Assembly (NCBI GenBank): GCA_947589415.1
Contig: CANQBP010000002.1
Coordinates: 62,001-126,000 of the forward strand
DNA length: 64,000 nt
Reading direction: 5' to 3'
From: an uncultured Clostridia bacterium
Lineage (GTDB): Bacteria; Bacillota; Clostridia; Oscillospirales; Acutalibacteraceae
Under the pieces are notes generated by a model. The model worked only from the letters and a program-made list of their open reading frames with translations, did no database searches and was not told the origin of the DNA. Shown piece by piece: positions 36,795 through 46,856 of the stretch (positions within the stretch are counted from its first letter, which is position 1; each line of letters opens with the position of its first letter). Both the position numbers and the translations under genes were made by a program.

Positions 36795-39700
36795 GTGAGA
36801 AAAAAACAGTTTTTAAACCTACGCCCGCTCAGGAAAATGCTATAAATGCTTTCGGGGGAAGTATTGTAGTATCCGCCGCTGCCGGTTCGGGAAAAACAAG
36901 AGTGCTTGTTCAAAGAGTAATTAAGCTGCTTACGGGAGAAAATCCCGTATCTGCCGATAAAATGCTTATACTTACTTTTACAAATGCGGCGGCTGTCGAA
37001 ATGAAAATGAGGATATCGCAGGAAATAGATCGTCTTATAACAGAAAATCCGGACAACAATTTCTATCGCAGACAGCAGTTGTTACTTCCGAGTGCAGATA
37101 TATGTACAATAGACAGTTTTTGCAGCAAGGTCGTAAGGGAAAATTTTTACAGACTCGGTGTCAGCAGGGATTACCGTATAGGAACGACTGCGGAGCTTTA
37201 TGAATTGAGCAGAAAAATAATGTCCGATATCATCGAGGAATATTATACGCCTCCCGAAACAGGCTGTGAAAATTATGAGGAAAAACTTGAAAGACACAAA
37301 AACTTTAATTCCTTAAGTATGCTGTTGTCCGGCCCGAAATTGGATAACGCTCTTGAGTCAAATCTTCTTAAAGTATATAACAAATATACCGCTCAGGTTT
37401 TTCCGGAAAAATGGATAAAATTCTGTGCGGAACAATATAATCCCGAAACGGCAAAAAACGGTAAATGTATATCTGTGCTTTTTGATATGATCGGGCCTGT
37501 ACTGGTCAGCCTTAGAGATTGTTACAACCGTGCCGCAGAATTTTACGGGGCAGTGGAAGAACAGAGGGATAGTGCGAAAAAATCAATTCTGACCGCACTT
37601 GAAATGTATGATTATTATGAAGCCTTTCTTGAAAATACAGAGGAGCTGTACAGAGGAGGAACAGATAATTATTTTGCGATTTCTAAACAGGTATCGGAAT
37701 TTAAGAAAAGTACCGTGAACTGCGGCAATACTAAAAACGTGGATATAAAAGCGGCTGCCTCCCTGCTTAACTCATTCGGTAATTTAGTCCAAAATGAGCT
37801 GAGAGTTTATGCCTGCTGTACGGAAGAGGATTTCAGAGAAAGCAATGAAAGACTGTATCCCGTAATGAAATGTTTGGGCGAGTTTTTGCAAAAGTTCGGT
37901 CAAAGGTATTTCGAGGCAAAGCAGGAGAGAAAAATACTTGATTTTCATGATCTCGAAAGCCTTGTCGTAAAACTGCTTTACAGATATGACGAGGAAAGTG
38001 ACGACTATGTCATTACCGATTTTGCAAGGGAAACAGCCGAAAAATACGAGCATATAATGGTTGACGAATATCAGGATACAAATGATATCCAAGAAAGCAT
38101 ATTTAAGGCTATATCAAGAAACGAAGAAAATTTATTCGTAGTTGGTGACGTGAAACAAAGTATTTACCGTTTCCGAGAGGCAAACCCGGCTTTGTTTCAG
38201 AAAAAATGCAGGAACAGTAATTATTATGATGCCGATAATCCGCTTTTCCCCGCACTTGTAGTGCTTGACAGCAATTTCAGAAGCAGAAAGGGTATTATAG
38301 ACAGCGTTAATTACATATTCGGACTTTTGATGTCTGAAAAATCCGGTGAAATCGAATATGATAAAAACCATAGGCTCAATACGGGAATTGAGGATCACGG
38401 GGAAACAATGCCGGCAGTAGAACTTCATATCATTGAACACAAAAGTCAGTCGTCCGAAGAAACATACGATGATGAATTTGAAGATGAAGACCGTGAGGAA
38501 CAGGCTAAGGAGAAAACCGAAGCTGTTTACTGCGCAAACCTCATAAAAGACATTACGGAAAGAGGAGATACCGTATATGATCCGAAATTAGGCGGACAGC
38601 GCAAAATAACATACGGTGATATCTGCATACTTATGCGCGGCGTAAAGAACACGGCGCACGTTTATTCCGCCGAACTTGAAAAATGCGGAATACCGGCATA
38701 TACGAATACCGAGTTTGACCTGTTGGAAAGATATGAGGTAAAAGCGGCATTATCATATCTCAAGATACTTAATAATCCGCTGTCCGATATTGATATGGTT
38801 GCAGCCATGATGTGCCCCGTGTTCGGTTTTACCCCCGATGAGCTTGCGCTGATTAAGAGTGTAAAGTCTAAATACTATTACGGAAAGCTGCTGAAAATAA
38901 TAAACTTAGGCACGGATAATTCGGATAACGGCGAAGAAAACGACTATGCCGACATCGGTGAGGAACTTATAGAAAAATGCAGGAATTTTACGGATACGAT
39001 GAAAAAATTCAGAGATCTTTCCGTTGCTGTTCCGACTGACAGATTACTTCGTGAATTTTTTGAGGACACGGGATTTATAGCTGTTATGAATGCCATGCCC
39101 GACGGAAATTTCCGAGTGCAAAATTTGAGAAAGCTCATGAATTTCATTTCCGAATACGAAAACAGTATTGCGGGGGGATTGATGGGATTTGTACGTCATG
39201 TAAAGTATCTTGAGGAAACGCAAAGCGGCATAAAGGTATCGGACAATACCCCCGTAAATGCCGTAAGAATTATGACCATACACCGCTCAAAGGGATTGGA
39301 ATTTCCCGTATGCATACTTGCGGGAATGCAAAGCAAAGAAAAATCGGATAAGGAAAAAATAAATTATCATAGTGAGTTAGGTATGGGCATGATGCTGACA
39401 GATACCGAAAACTTTTTGAAATTCAATACGCTGCAAAACAAAGCGGTTGAAACGGCAGGAAAGTTTGAAAGAAAAAGTGAACTGCTAAGGCTTCTTTATG
39501 TTGCGCTTACACGACCGAAGGACAGACTTATAATGCTGTCTACGGTAAAAGTAAAGACGGAAGATGACGGTAAAGCACCGAATGAAAAAGAGGGGTATTA
39601 CAGATATATAAACAGATTGGCACAAAAAATAATCTATGATGAAAAAACAGGACATATATTGCCCGATGTTGTAATGAGTTGTGAAACATTGTCGGATTGG

Positions 39701-40606
39701 GTCGTTATGTGTGCGCTGCTTAACGGCAAAATGACAGAACTGAGAAATGATGCCGGCGTTAATGTATGTGATGCAGGTATCTCCGGTCAATGTGCGATAG
39801 AACTTCCGTCACTTGAATGTGGGGCGGAATGGAAATACGTCCATGCCGAAAATGTCGAAAGAAATATAAAACAGCCCGTGTCGGTAACAAATGATAAAAC
39901 GGATATGGAGCTTGAAAAATTCCTGCAAAAGCGTTTTTCGGAAAATAAAAACGACATTAGCACAATGATACCGTCAAAAGTATCCGCTTCAATGCTTGCT
40001 CACAAGAATACGGAAATAATTTTTGCAGCATCGTCAACCCCGTCTTTTGTAAATAAAACAAAGGTATCTCCCACGGAAAGGGGAACTGCAACTCATGCAT
40101 TCCTGCAATATGCCGATATAAATATGCTTTACAAAGAAATTTCGGAAACGGGAGCTTTTGAAAATTCAAAAGCGGCGGTAGAAAAACAAAAGCTGATGTC
40201 AAAGGAGCAGATTGCACTTATATCCGATGATGACATAATTGCTTTTTCCGAAAATATACTTTTTAAGCGAATGGTAAATGCCGAAAGACTTTACAGGGAA
40301 TATCGCTTTACGGTCAGCATACCTGCCGAATTGGTTCTTAAACAACAAGAGGTTGTTTACGATAAGAGTGCGGAGGGGATAAAATCCATACTTCAGGGTG
40401 CTGTTGACTGTATAATAGAGGAAGCGGACGGACTTGTAATTGTTGATTATAAGACCGATAACGTTAAAGACCCGCAAAAGCTGAAGGATATGTACGGAAT
40501 ACAGTTGGAGCTTTATAAAGAGGCGGCAAATCAGATTTTTGACAAACCTGTCAAAGAATGTTATATCTATTCATTACATTGCGGCTGTGAGATAAGCGTC
40601 AAATGA
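36791..40606 (+). CDS. addA: ATP-dependent helicase/nuclease subunit A
   Basis: A 1271-residue UvrD-type helicase with a C-terminal RecB-like nuclease. Motif I is SAAAGSGKTRVLV, motif II is MVDEYQDTND, motif III is VGDVKQSIYRFR, motif V/VI include TIHRSKGLEFP and LYVALTRPKDRL. The nuclease has VIVDYKTDN. It forms the AddAB complex with the upstream product for recombinational repair. Length is normal for Firmicutes. Confidence 0.97.
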   Translation: MSEKKTVFKPTPAQENAINAFGGSIVVSAAAGSGKTRVLVQRVIKLLTGENPVSADKMLILTFTNAAAVEMKMRISQEIDRLITENPDNNFYRRQQLLLPSADICTIDSFCSKVVRENFYRLGVSRDYRIGTTAELYELSRKIMSDIIEEYYTPPETGCENYEEKLERHKNFNSLSMLLSGPKLDNALESNLLKVYNKYTAQVFPEKWIKFCAEQYNPETAKNGKCISVLFDMIGPVLVSLRDCYNRAAEFYGAVEEQRDSAKKSILTALEMYDYYEAFLENTEELYRGGTDNYFAISKQVSEFKKSTVNCGNTKNVDIKAAASLLNSFGNLVQNELRVYACCTEEDFRESNERLYPVMKCLGEFLQKFGQRYFEAKQERKILDFHDLESLVVKLLYRYDEESDDYVITDFARETAEKYEHIMVDEYQDTNDIQESIFKAISRNEENLFVVGDVKQSIYRFREANPALFQKKCRNSNYYDADNPLFPALVVLDSNFRSRKGIIDSVNYIFGLLMSEKSGEIEYDKNHRLNTGIEDHGETMPAVELHIIEHKSQSSEETYDDEFEDEDREEQAKEKTEAVYCANLIKDITERGDTVYDPKLGGQRKITYGDICILMRGVKNTAHVYSAELEKCGIPAYTNTEFDLLERYEVKAALSYLKILNNPLSDIDMVAAMMCPVFGFTPDELALIKSVKSKYYYGKLLKIINLGTDNSDNGEENDYADIGEELIEKCRNFTDTMKKFRDLSVAVPTDRLLREFFEDTGFIAVMNAMPDGNFRVQNLRKLMNFISEYENSIAGGLMGFVRHVKYLEETQSGIKVSDNTPVNAVRIMTIHRSKGLEFPVCILAGMQSKEKSDKEKINYHSELGMGMMLTDTENFLKFNTLQNKAVETAGKFERKSELLRLLYVALTRPKDRLIMLSTVKVKTEDDGKAPNEKEGYYRYINRLAQKIIYDEKTGHILPDVVMSCETLSDWVVMCALLNGKMTELRNDAGVNVCDAGISGQCAIELPSLECGAEWKYVHAENVERNIKQPVSVTNDKTDMELEKFLQKRFSENKNDISTMIPSKVSASMLAHKNTEIIFAASSTPSFVNKTKVSPTERGTATHAFLQYADINMLYKEISETGAFENSKAAVEKQKLMSKEQIALISDDDIIAFSENILFKRMVNAERLYREYRFTVSIPAELVLKQQEVVYDKSAEGIKSILQGAVDCIIEEADGLVIVDYKTDNVKDPQKLKDMYGIQLELYKEAANQIFDKPVKECYIYSLHCGCEISVK

Positions 40607-40679
40607 GCATGGAATGAAAATTCATACATCACACCATACAAGCATAATATATAACAGCAGAAACTGTGGGGGTGATGTT

Positions 40680-41243
40680 ATGTTGGCGGTATCGGCAGCG
40701 ATGATCGGGGCTGCTCTCGCTATGGACGCCTTTGCCGTATCGTTTGTATGCGGTTCTTCGGACAGAACAAAGCGGTTGAGATGTGCCGTTATTACGGCTG
40801 CGGTATTCGGAATATTCCAAATGGTCATGCCGATACTCGGTTGGAGTGTCGGAAAGGTCGGAAGCAGGGCAATAGAGGGTTTTGACCATATCATAGCTTT
40901 TGGAATACTTGTTTTTCTCGGAATAAAAATGATTATAGACAGCTTTGGCGATATTGTAAGCAGGACCTCGACTGCATTTGATTTCCGCTCACTTACGGTA
41001 ATGGCTCTTGCAACAAGTATTGATGCCCTTACCGTGGGAATAGTACTCCCGTCTGCTGTCGGAGCGGAGAGCTTCGGGTCGCTTATTACTGCCGTGTCAA
41101 TTATCGGCGGAGTGACTTTCCTGCTGTGTCTTGTCGGTTATCAGCTCGGCAGACGTATAAGTACGTTAAAGCCTAAGGCGGCGCAGATAATAGGCGGAGC
41201 TGTGCTTATACTGCTCGGTGTTAAATCCCTTATAACGGGTTAG
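40680..41243 (+). CDS. mntP: Manganese efflux pump MntP
   Basis: A 187-residue protein with six membrane helices in two repeats, beginning MLAVSAAMIGAALAMDAFAVS. The conserved intramembrane Asp residues are in AMDAFAVS and ATSIDALTVG. The family exports Mn(II). GGGGGTGAT lies just before the ATG. Only 73 bases separate it from addA, and no manganese riboswitch is seen there. Confidence 0.9.
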   Translation: MLAVSAAMIGAALAMDAFAVSFVCGSSDRTKRLRCAVITAAVFGIFQMVMPILGWSVGKVGSRAIEGFDHIIAFGILVFLGIKMIIDSFGDIVSRTSTAFDFRSLTVMALATSIDALTVGIVLPSAVGAESFGSLITAVSIIGGVTFLLCLVGYQLGRRISTLKPKAAQIIGGAVLILLGVKSLITG

Positions 41244-41252
41244 CAAAAAAAT

Positions 41253-41288
41253 CATCTCTGTATATTATGGTACAGGGGTGGTTTTTTT
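41253..41288 (+). terminator. Terminator overlapping the yunB start
   Basis: CATCTCTGTA/TACAGGGGTG, 10 bp with two G-U pairs, loop of 8, then seven T. The 3' arm contains the GGGGTGG ribosome-binding site of yunB, so the hairpin could also mask translation. Confidence 0.75.
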
Positions 41289-41934
41289 GTTGATCAGAAA
41301 TACGGGCAGGAGAAAAAGCAAATTCCCTAAGATTATATTTGCCGCACTTGCGGTTATACTGCTTACTGTGATTTTTCTTGAGATCCGTCTTAAACCCGTT
41401 ATACGCTCTGTGGCATCAATACAGGCGAAGAGCTTTGCCGTACTTACGATAAACGAAACCGTGACGGATATTCTTGAGGAAATGAATTTGAGCGGGGAGG
41501 AACTCGAAACCGTCACGACATCATCTGACGGAACGGTAGCCTCGATAAGTACGAATACGGCGACCGCAAACAAACTTAAAAACCTTATCACGGTACGCAC
41601 ACAAAATGCGCTGTCTAACATACAAAGCAAAAGAATTGACGTTCCTTTGGGTACAATCATCGGCGGAGAACTTTTTAACGGTATCGGTCCCGCAATTCCC
41701 GTGTATATATCAATGTCGGGTACAATAAACAGTGATTTTGAGGAGAAGTTTGAAAGCGGGGGGATAAATCAGACGGTACATAAGCTGTCGGTAAAAATAA
41801 GTGCGGAAATAAATATAATAATGCCCATGAATTCATGTACGGAAAGAGCGGAAACCGCCATGCTTGTGGGGGAAACCGTGATAGTGGGCAAAACCCCCGA
41901 CGGAATTTTACTGAACGGACAGGAACAATCGTGA
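41287..41934 (+). CDS. yunB: Sporulation protein YunB
   Basis: A 215-residue protein with one N-terminal membrane helix (IIFAALAVILLTVIFLEI) and the YunB-type body (RSVASIQAKSFAVLTINE, NTATANKLKNLI, DVPLGTIIGGELFNG). YunB is required for efficient sporulation in Bacillus. No ATG start exists. TTG at 41287 or 41290 is favoured because GGGGTGG lies 8-11 bases before; GTG at 41278 overlaps that site. Its presence suggests a spore-forming ancestry. Confidence 0.88.
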   Translation: MLIRNTGRRKSKFPKIIFAALAVILLTVIFLEIRLKPVIRSVASIQAKSFAVLTINETVTDILEEMNLSGEELETVTTSSDGTVASISTNTATANKLKNLITVRTQNALSNIQSKRIDVPLGTIIGGELFNGIGPAIPVYISMSGTINSDFEEKFESGGINQTVHKLSVKISAEINIIMPMNSCTERAETAMLVGETVIVGKTPDGILLNGQEQS

Positions 41935-42022
41935 ATTTGACGTCAATATTGCTTGAACGGGACAATAAAATATGTTATCATAGGCTTGTTGAAAATATGA
42001 TTTGTATTATGGGGGTAAAGAT

Positions 42023-43429
42023 GTGGAAAATCTTAATATAACGGAAGAAATGCCTGAAATACAGGCACAATATACGGAAATACTCAAGGACATACTTTAT
42101 ATGAGAGCAGGAAATAAACAGCCGTGCGGATATGTGCGCACATACGGTTGTCAGCAAAATGTTGCGGACAGCGAGAAAATTAAGGGAATGCTTGAAAAAA
42201 TGGGCTGTCTTATAACAGAAGAACCGGAAAGTGCGGATATAATAATATTCAACACGTGTGCGGTTCGTGAACACGCCGAGGACAGAGTATTCGGAAATGT
42301 CGGTGCGCTCAAGACTTTGAAAAAGAAAAAACCGTCCTTACTTATAGGTCTTTGCGGCTGTATGATGGAGCAGGAGCGTATCGCAGACAGGATATACAAG
42401 AGCTATCCGTATGTGGGTCTTGTTTTCGGAACTCATGTCATACACAAATTTCCCGAACTTGTTTATAATGCCGTGACAAGCGGGAAAAGGCTTATTGAAA
42501 GAGGAAATGATGACGGGAAAATTTATGAGGGACTTCCTGTTCATAGGGACGGCAGTTTCAAGGGCTGGCTTTCAATTATGTACGGTTGTGATAATTTCTG
42601 CTCATACTGTATCGTACCCTATGTAAGAGGCAGAGAAAGAAGCCGACGTCCCGATGTAATTATTGACGAGGCAAAAGCTATGGTAGAGGCAGGATATAAG
42701 GATATAACCCTGCTCGGTCAAAATGTAAATTCCTACGGAAAGGGACTTGCGGAGAAAACCGATTTTTCGGAGCTTTTGAAAAATGTTGCAAATATTGATG
42801 GGGATTTCTGGGTACGCTTTATGACCTCTCACCCGAAAGATGCATCGAAAAAACTTATTGATGTAATTGCAGAAAATGATAAAATCTGCAATCACCTGCA
42901 TCTCCCGTTTCAATGCGGGAGCAATAGGGTGCTTGACAAAATGAACCGCCGATATACAAGAGAAAAATATCTTGAAATAGCTGATTACGCAAAAAGAAAA
43001 ATTCCCGATCTGTCTTTGACAAGCGATGTTATCGTCGGATTTCCGGGGGAAACATATGAAGAATTTCAGGAAACCCTTGACCTTATAAGAGAAGTTAAAT
43101 TTACATCGTTGTTTACATTTATCTATTCACCCCGTCCCGGAACACCTGCCGCAAAACTTGACGACCCCTATACGCATGAAGAAAAGGCAAAAAGAATGTC
43201 AGAACTTCTAAAGGTGCAGGAGGAGATTGCCGCCGAAAGATGTGCAGGAATGGTCGGAAAAACCTACCGTGTTCTTGTTGAGGAGCAGGCAAGGGAGGGA
43301 GTACTTAATGCGAGGACACAAAACAATATTGTTGTTGAGCTTAATGCATCGGAAGAGCTTATCGGTACTTTTCAATATGCCGAAATAACAGAGGCAAGAA
43401 ATTGGATACTTAGGGGCAGAATTGTGTGA
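42023..43429 (+). CDS. miaB: tRNA-2-methylthio-N6-dimethylallyladenosine synthase
   Basis: A 468-residue methylthiotransferase with an N-terminal UPF0004 domain binding the auxiliary 4Fe-4S cluster (TYGCQQNVAD, NTCAVRE, GLCGCMMEQ), a radical-SAM core (CDNFCSYC) and a C-terminal TRAM domain. It adds methylthio to i6A37 of tRNAs. The start is GTG at 42023, with GGGGGT eight bases upstream; a TTG at 42002 has no such site. Confidence 0.95.
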   Translation: MENLNITEEMPEIQAQYTEILKDILYMRAGNKQPCGYVRTYGCQQNVADSEKIKGMLEKMGCLITEEPESADIIIFNTCAVREHAEDRVFGNVGALKTLKKKKPSLLIGLCGCMMEQERIADRIYKSYPYVGLVFGTHVIHKFPELVYNAVTSGKRLIERGNDDGKIYEGLPVHRDGSFKGWLSIMYGCDNFCSYCIVPYVRGRERSRRPDVIIDEAKAMVEAGYKDITLLGQNVNSYGKGLAEKTDFSELLKNVANIDGDFWVRFMTSHPKDASKKLIDVIAENDKICNHLHLPFQCGSNRVLDKMNRRYTREKYLEIADYAKRKIPDLSLTSDVIVGFPGETYEEFQETLDLIREVKFTSLFTFIYSPRPGTPAAKLDDPYTHEEKAKRMSELLKVQEEIAAERCAGMVGKTYRVLVEEQAREGVLNARTQNNIVVELNASEELIGTFQYAEITEARNWILRGRIV

Positions 43430-43542
43430 ATATAAACGTATGACATCAGCGCTTTTTTAAAAAATGCTTTACAGTAAATATTGTACGGGGTGCGGTACGA
43501 ATGTGCATATCCGTGGTTTGTGACGGTATATCATATATTGGT

Positions 43543-43571
43543 TTGACAACGCCCCTTGAATTTGATAAAAT
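43543..43571 (+). promoter_or_regulatory. Promoter of ylbF-mutS-mutL
   Basis: TTGACA at 43543-43548 and TAAAAT at 43566-43571, 17-base spacer, 46 bases before the ylbF-like gene. Confidence 0.75.
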
Positions 43572-43617
43572 ACTATTGGTTATGATATAAAAAATGAATG
43601 AGAAAAAGGAGAGCATT

Positions 43618-44037
43618 ATGGAAAATAAAGATATTATTGAAATGGCAAGAGAACTCGGCAGACAGCTTCAAAGGGAAGATGCTTATATAAAATTTAATAT
43701 GGCAAGACAGGCGGCTGACGAGAACAAAGAGCTGCAAAAGCTGATTTCGGAGTTCAGCGCAATACGTGCCGAGATGTCCGAAATGACATCAATGCCCGAT
43801 GAGGAGCGTGACCCCGATGCAGCGAAAAAGCTGGGGGAGGATATGAAAAAGGTTTATGCGGAAATTATGTCCAATGAATGTATGATAAATTATAATGCCG
43901 CTAAAGATGACTTTGATGCGGTAATGAACAGAGTTTCCGCAATAATAAGTAAATCGGCCGATGGTGAAGATCCCGATACCGCTGATTATACACCGTCGTG
44001 CAGCGGAAGTTGTGCAACCTGCGGCGGCTGCGGCTGA
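43618..44037 (+). CDS. ylbF: YlbF/YmcA-family regulator with Cys-rich tail
   Basis: A 139-residue helical protein with the Com_YlbF pattern (IIEMARELGRQLQREDAYIKF, ENKELQKLI). In Bacillus YlbF, YmcA and YaaT form an Fe-S complex that assists RNase Y. The C-terminus is CSGSCATCGGCG, five cysteines that could bind metal. AAAGGAG precedes the ATG at 43618. It lies upstream of mutS, as in several Clostridia. Confidence 0.87.
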   Translation: MENKDIIEMARELGRQLQREDAYIKFNMARQAADENKELQKLISEFSAIRAEMSEMTSMPDEERDPDAAKKLGEDMKKVYAEIMSNECMINYNAAKDDFDAVMNRVSAIISKSADGEDPDTADYTPSCSGSCATCGGCG

Positions 44038-44216
44038 TATTATAAAAAATGAACGATTTACAAAATTTACGAAGTGAACCGATAAACGGCAGATACGCAC
44101 TGAAAGTCTGTTCTTTTTATCGGTAAAACGGATAGAATGTTATACGCTGAAAAACTCATTTACCTGTGCAAAATTGCATTTGAGCCGAATGGGTCAGTAC
44201 AAGGACGGTGAATAAA

Positions 44217-46829
44217 TTGGCTGAAATTTCCCCTATGATGAAACAATATATTGAGATAAAGGAAAATTATAAGGACTGCATACTTTTCTACCGTGTGGGA
44301 GATTTCTATGAAATGTTCTTTGATGATGCGAAAACCGCATCAAGCGAATTGGAACTTACACTTACGGGGAAAGACTGCGGTCTTGAGGAACGTGCGCCGA
44401 TGTGCGGTGTTCCGTTCCATAGCTATGAGAGTTATGCCGCAAGACTTATATCAAAGGGATATAAGGTCGCTATATGCGAACAGACAGAAGACCCGTCAAA
44501 AACCAAAAAGCTCGTGAAACGTGACGTTATAAGAGTAATAACTCCGGGTACCGTTATGGAACAAAGTATGCTCGACGAGGGTAGCAATAACTTTATATGT
44601 TCCGTTTATACTCAAAAGGACAAGACGGGTATCGCATTTTGTGACGTTTCTACGGGAGAAATGTATGCAACGCTGATAAATTCACAAGACAGTGAGGGCG
44701 CTGTTAAAGACGAACTGCTTAAATATTCGCCGCGGGAACTTCTTATAGGCGGTGAAACGGTACGTTTTAAAACTCTCGGCGCATTTATAAAGGATAAACT
44801 GTCTGCCTGCGTCAATATGCTTGATGACGAAGCATTTTCATATGCCGATGCCGAAGAAACTATAAAAGAACAATTCGGGGGAAAGGATATTGAAAGCATA
44901 GGTCTTGTAAATATGCCGCAGACCGTGTCCGCTGTCGGCGCACTTATTTCTTATCTTATTAAAACACAAAAATTCGGCTTGGAGCGTATAAATAAAATTG
45001 AGCTGTATAATGAGGAACAGTATGTAAGACTTGATTATAATACAAGACGTAACCTTGAACTGGTTGAGCCGCTTAACAGCAAAAATAAGTCTGCATCATT
45101 GCTTGCCGTTCTCGACAGAACCAAAACCTCAATGGGAAAAAGACTTATTAAAAGCTATATCGAAAAACCCCTTGCCAATATAGGCGCAATAATGAAAAGA
45201 CAAAATGCCGTTTCCGAACTTTATGACAATGTTCAGATGAGAATGAACCTGCGTCAGGCACTTGTGGGAATGTTTGATATACAGCGTGTTATAACAAGAG
45301 TGGTTTACGGTTCGGCAAACGCAAGGGAACTGCGTTCCTTGTGCGGGGCATTGAAAAGACTTCCGGAAATAAAAGAAAGCGTATCCGGGGCAAAGAGCAG
45401 TCTTATCAGGGAAATGTGCGCAAATATAGATCTCCTTAATGATGTGGTCGAACTTATAGATAAAACAATTGAGGAAGAACCGCCGTTTTCTGTCCGTGAG
45501 GGCGGAATGATAAAACAGGGCTGTATTGAGGAGCTTGACAGCCTGCGTACGGATATGAAGGGCGGAACCGAGCTTATGGCTAAAATCGAAGCCGAGGAAA
45601 GGGACAAAACGGGAATACCCAAACTGAAAATAGGTTATAACAGGGTATTCGGTTATTATATTGAGGTGTCAAATTCCTACAAAAATCTTGTTCCGAAAGA
45701 GTATATCAGAAAACAAACTCTTACAGGCGGCGAAAGGTATATAACGGAGGAACTTAAAAACCTCGAAAGAAGAATACTTGGAGCAAAAGACAAGGCGAAT
45801 GAACTTGAATATGCCGTATTTGAAAAGGTGAGAAATACAACGGCGGCATCAGTGGAAAGAATTTCGTCCTCGGCATCTGCCGTTGCCGTGCTTGACGTTA
45901 TGGGGTCGTTTGCACAAGCGGCATTTGATAATAACTATTGCTGTCCCACACTAAACAATAACGGAACGATACGCATAACCGAGGGAAGACACCCCGTTGT
46001 GGAAAAGCTCGTAAGCGGTACCATGTTTGTTCCGAATGATACGATGCTCGATCTTAATGACGAAAGAGTGGCAATAATTACAGGGCCGAATATGTCGGGT
46101 AAATCTACATATATGCGTCAGACGGCACTTATTGTTCTTATGACTCAAATGGGTTCGTTTGTACCCGCAAAAAGTGCGGATATCTCTGTTGTGGACAGCG
46201 TATTTACAAGAATAGGTGCTTCCGACGACCTTTCTACGGGACAGTCAACATTTATGGTTGAAATGAATGAGGTCGCCTATATAATGAAAAAGGCAACAAG
46301 AAACAGTCTTCTTATACTCGATGAGATAGGAAGGGGTACTTCAACCTATGACGGAATGAGTATAGCAAGAGCAGTACTCGAATATGTTGCGGATACCAAA
46401 AAATTAGGTGCAAAAACTCTTTTTGCAACTCATTATCATGAACTTACGGTTTTGGAAAATAAAATTAAGGGTGTTAAAAACTACAATATAGCCGCCGTAA
46501 AACGTGGCGATGACATTACGTTTCTGCGAAGGATAATTCCCGGTGCCGCCGATGAATCCTACGGAGTAGAGGTCGCAAAGCTGGCAGGACTGCCGGAGAG
46601 CGTTATCGAAAGGGCAAAGGTGATACTTGCGGAGCTTGAAAGAAACAGCAAAAAAATGCAGAAACCGTCTAAGCGGAAAACGGAAGAACCGGAGGAGGAA
46701 ATGCAGATATCATTTGCACCGAAAGATACTCCGATAGAAAAACGACTTAGAGAGATAGATATAAATACTCTTACACCGATCGAGTCGATGAATATTTTAT
46801 TTGAGCTTGTCAAGATTCTTAAAAATTAA
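44217..46829 (+). CDS. mutS: DNA mismatch repair protein MutS
   Basis: An 870-residue mismatch sensor. The mismatch-wedge motif is GDFYEMFF near the N-terminus. The ATPase has GPNMSGKST, STFMVEMNEVAYI, LDEIGRGTSTYDG and ATHYHEL. TTG at 44217 gives the usual N-terminus MAEISPMMKQY and has GGACGGTGA upstream; GTG at 44208 lies within that site. mutL follows after 27 bases. Confidence 0.97.
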   Translation: MAEISPMMKQYIEIKENYKDCILFYRVGDFYEMFFDDAKTASSELELTLTGKDCGLEERAPMCGVPFHSYESYAARLISKGYKVAICEQTEDPSKTKKLVKRDVIRVITPGTVMEQSMLDEGSNNFICSVYTQKDKTGIAFCDVSTGEMYATLINSQDSEGAVKDELLKYSPRELLIGGETVRFKTLGAFIKDKLSACVNMLDDEAFSYADAEETIKEQFGGKDIESIGLVNMPQTVSAVGALISYLIKTQKFGLERINKIELYNEEQYVRLDYNTRRNLELVEPLNSKNKSASLLAVLDRTKTSMGKRLIKSYIEKPLANIGAIMKRQNAVSELYDNVQMRMNLRQALVGMFDIQRVITRVVYGSANARELRSLCGALKRLPEIKESVSGAKSSLIREMCANIDLLNDVVELIDKTIEEEPPFSVREGGMIKQGCIEELDSLRTDMKGGTELMAKIEAEERDKTGIPKLKIGYNRVFGYYIEVSNSYKNLVPKEYIRKQTLTGGERYITEELKNLERRILGAKDKANELEYAVFEKVRNTTAASVERISSSASAVAVLDVMGSFAQAAFDNNYCCPTLNNNGTIRITEGRHPVVEKLVSGTMFVPNDTMLDLNDERVAIITGPNMSGKSTYMRQTALIVLMTQMGSFVPAKSADISVVDSVFTRIGASDDLSTGQSTFMVEMNEVAYIMKKATRNSLLILDEIGRGTSTYDGMSIARAVLEYVADTKKLGAKTLFATHYHELTVLENKIKGVKNYNIAAVKRGDDITFLRRIIPGAADESYGVEVAKLAGLPESVIERAKVILAELERNSKKMQKPSKRKTEEPEEEMQISFAPKDTPIEKRLREIDINTLTPIESMNILFELVKILKN

Positions 46830-46856
46830 AACAGGTGCGGCAAAGGGGCGTGAAAA

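Noticed and set aside
40607-40679. Possible manganese riboswitch before mntP
   Set aside because: Only 73 bases are available after addA, and the expected fold is not visible.
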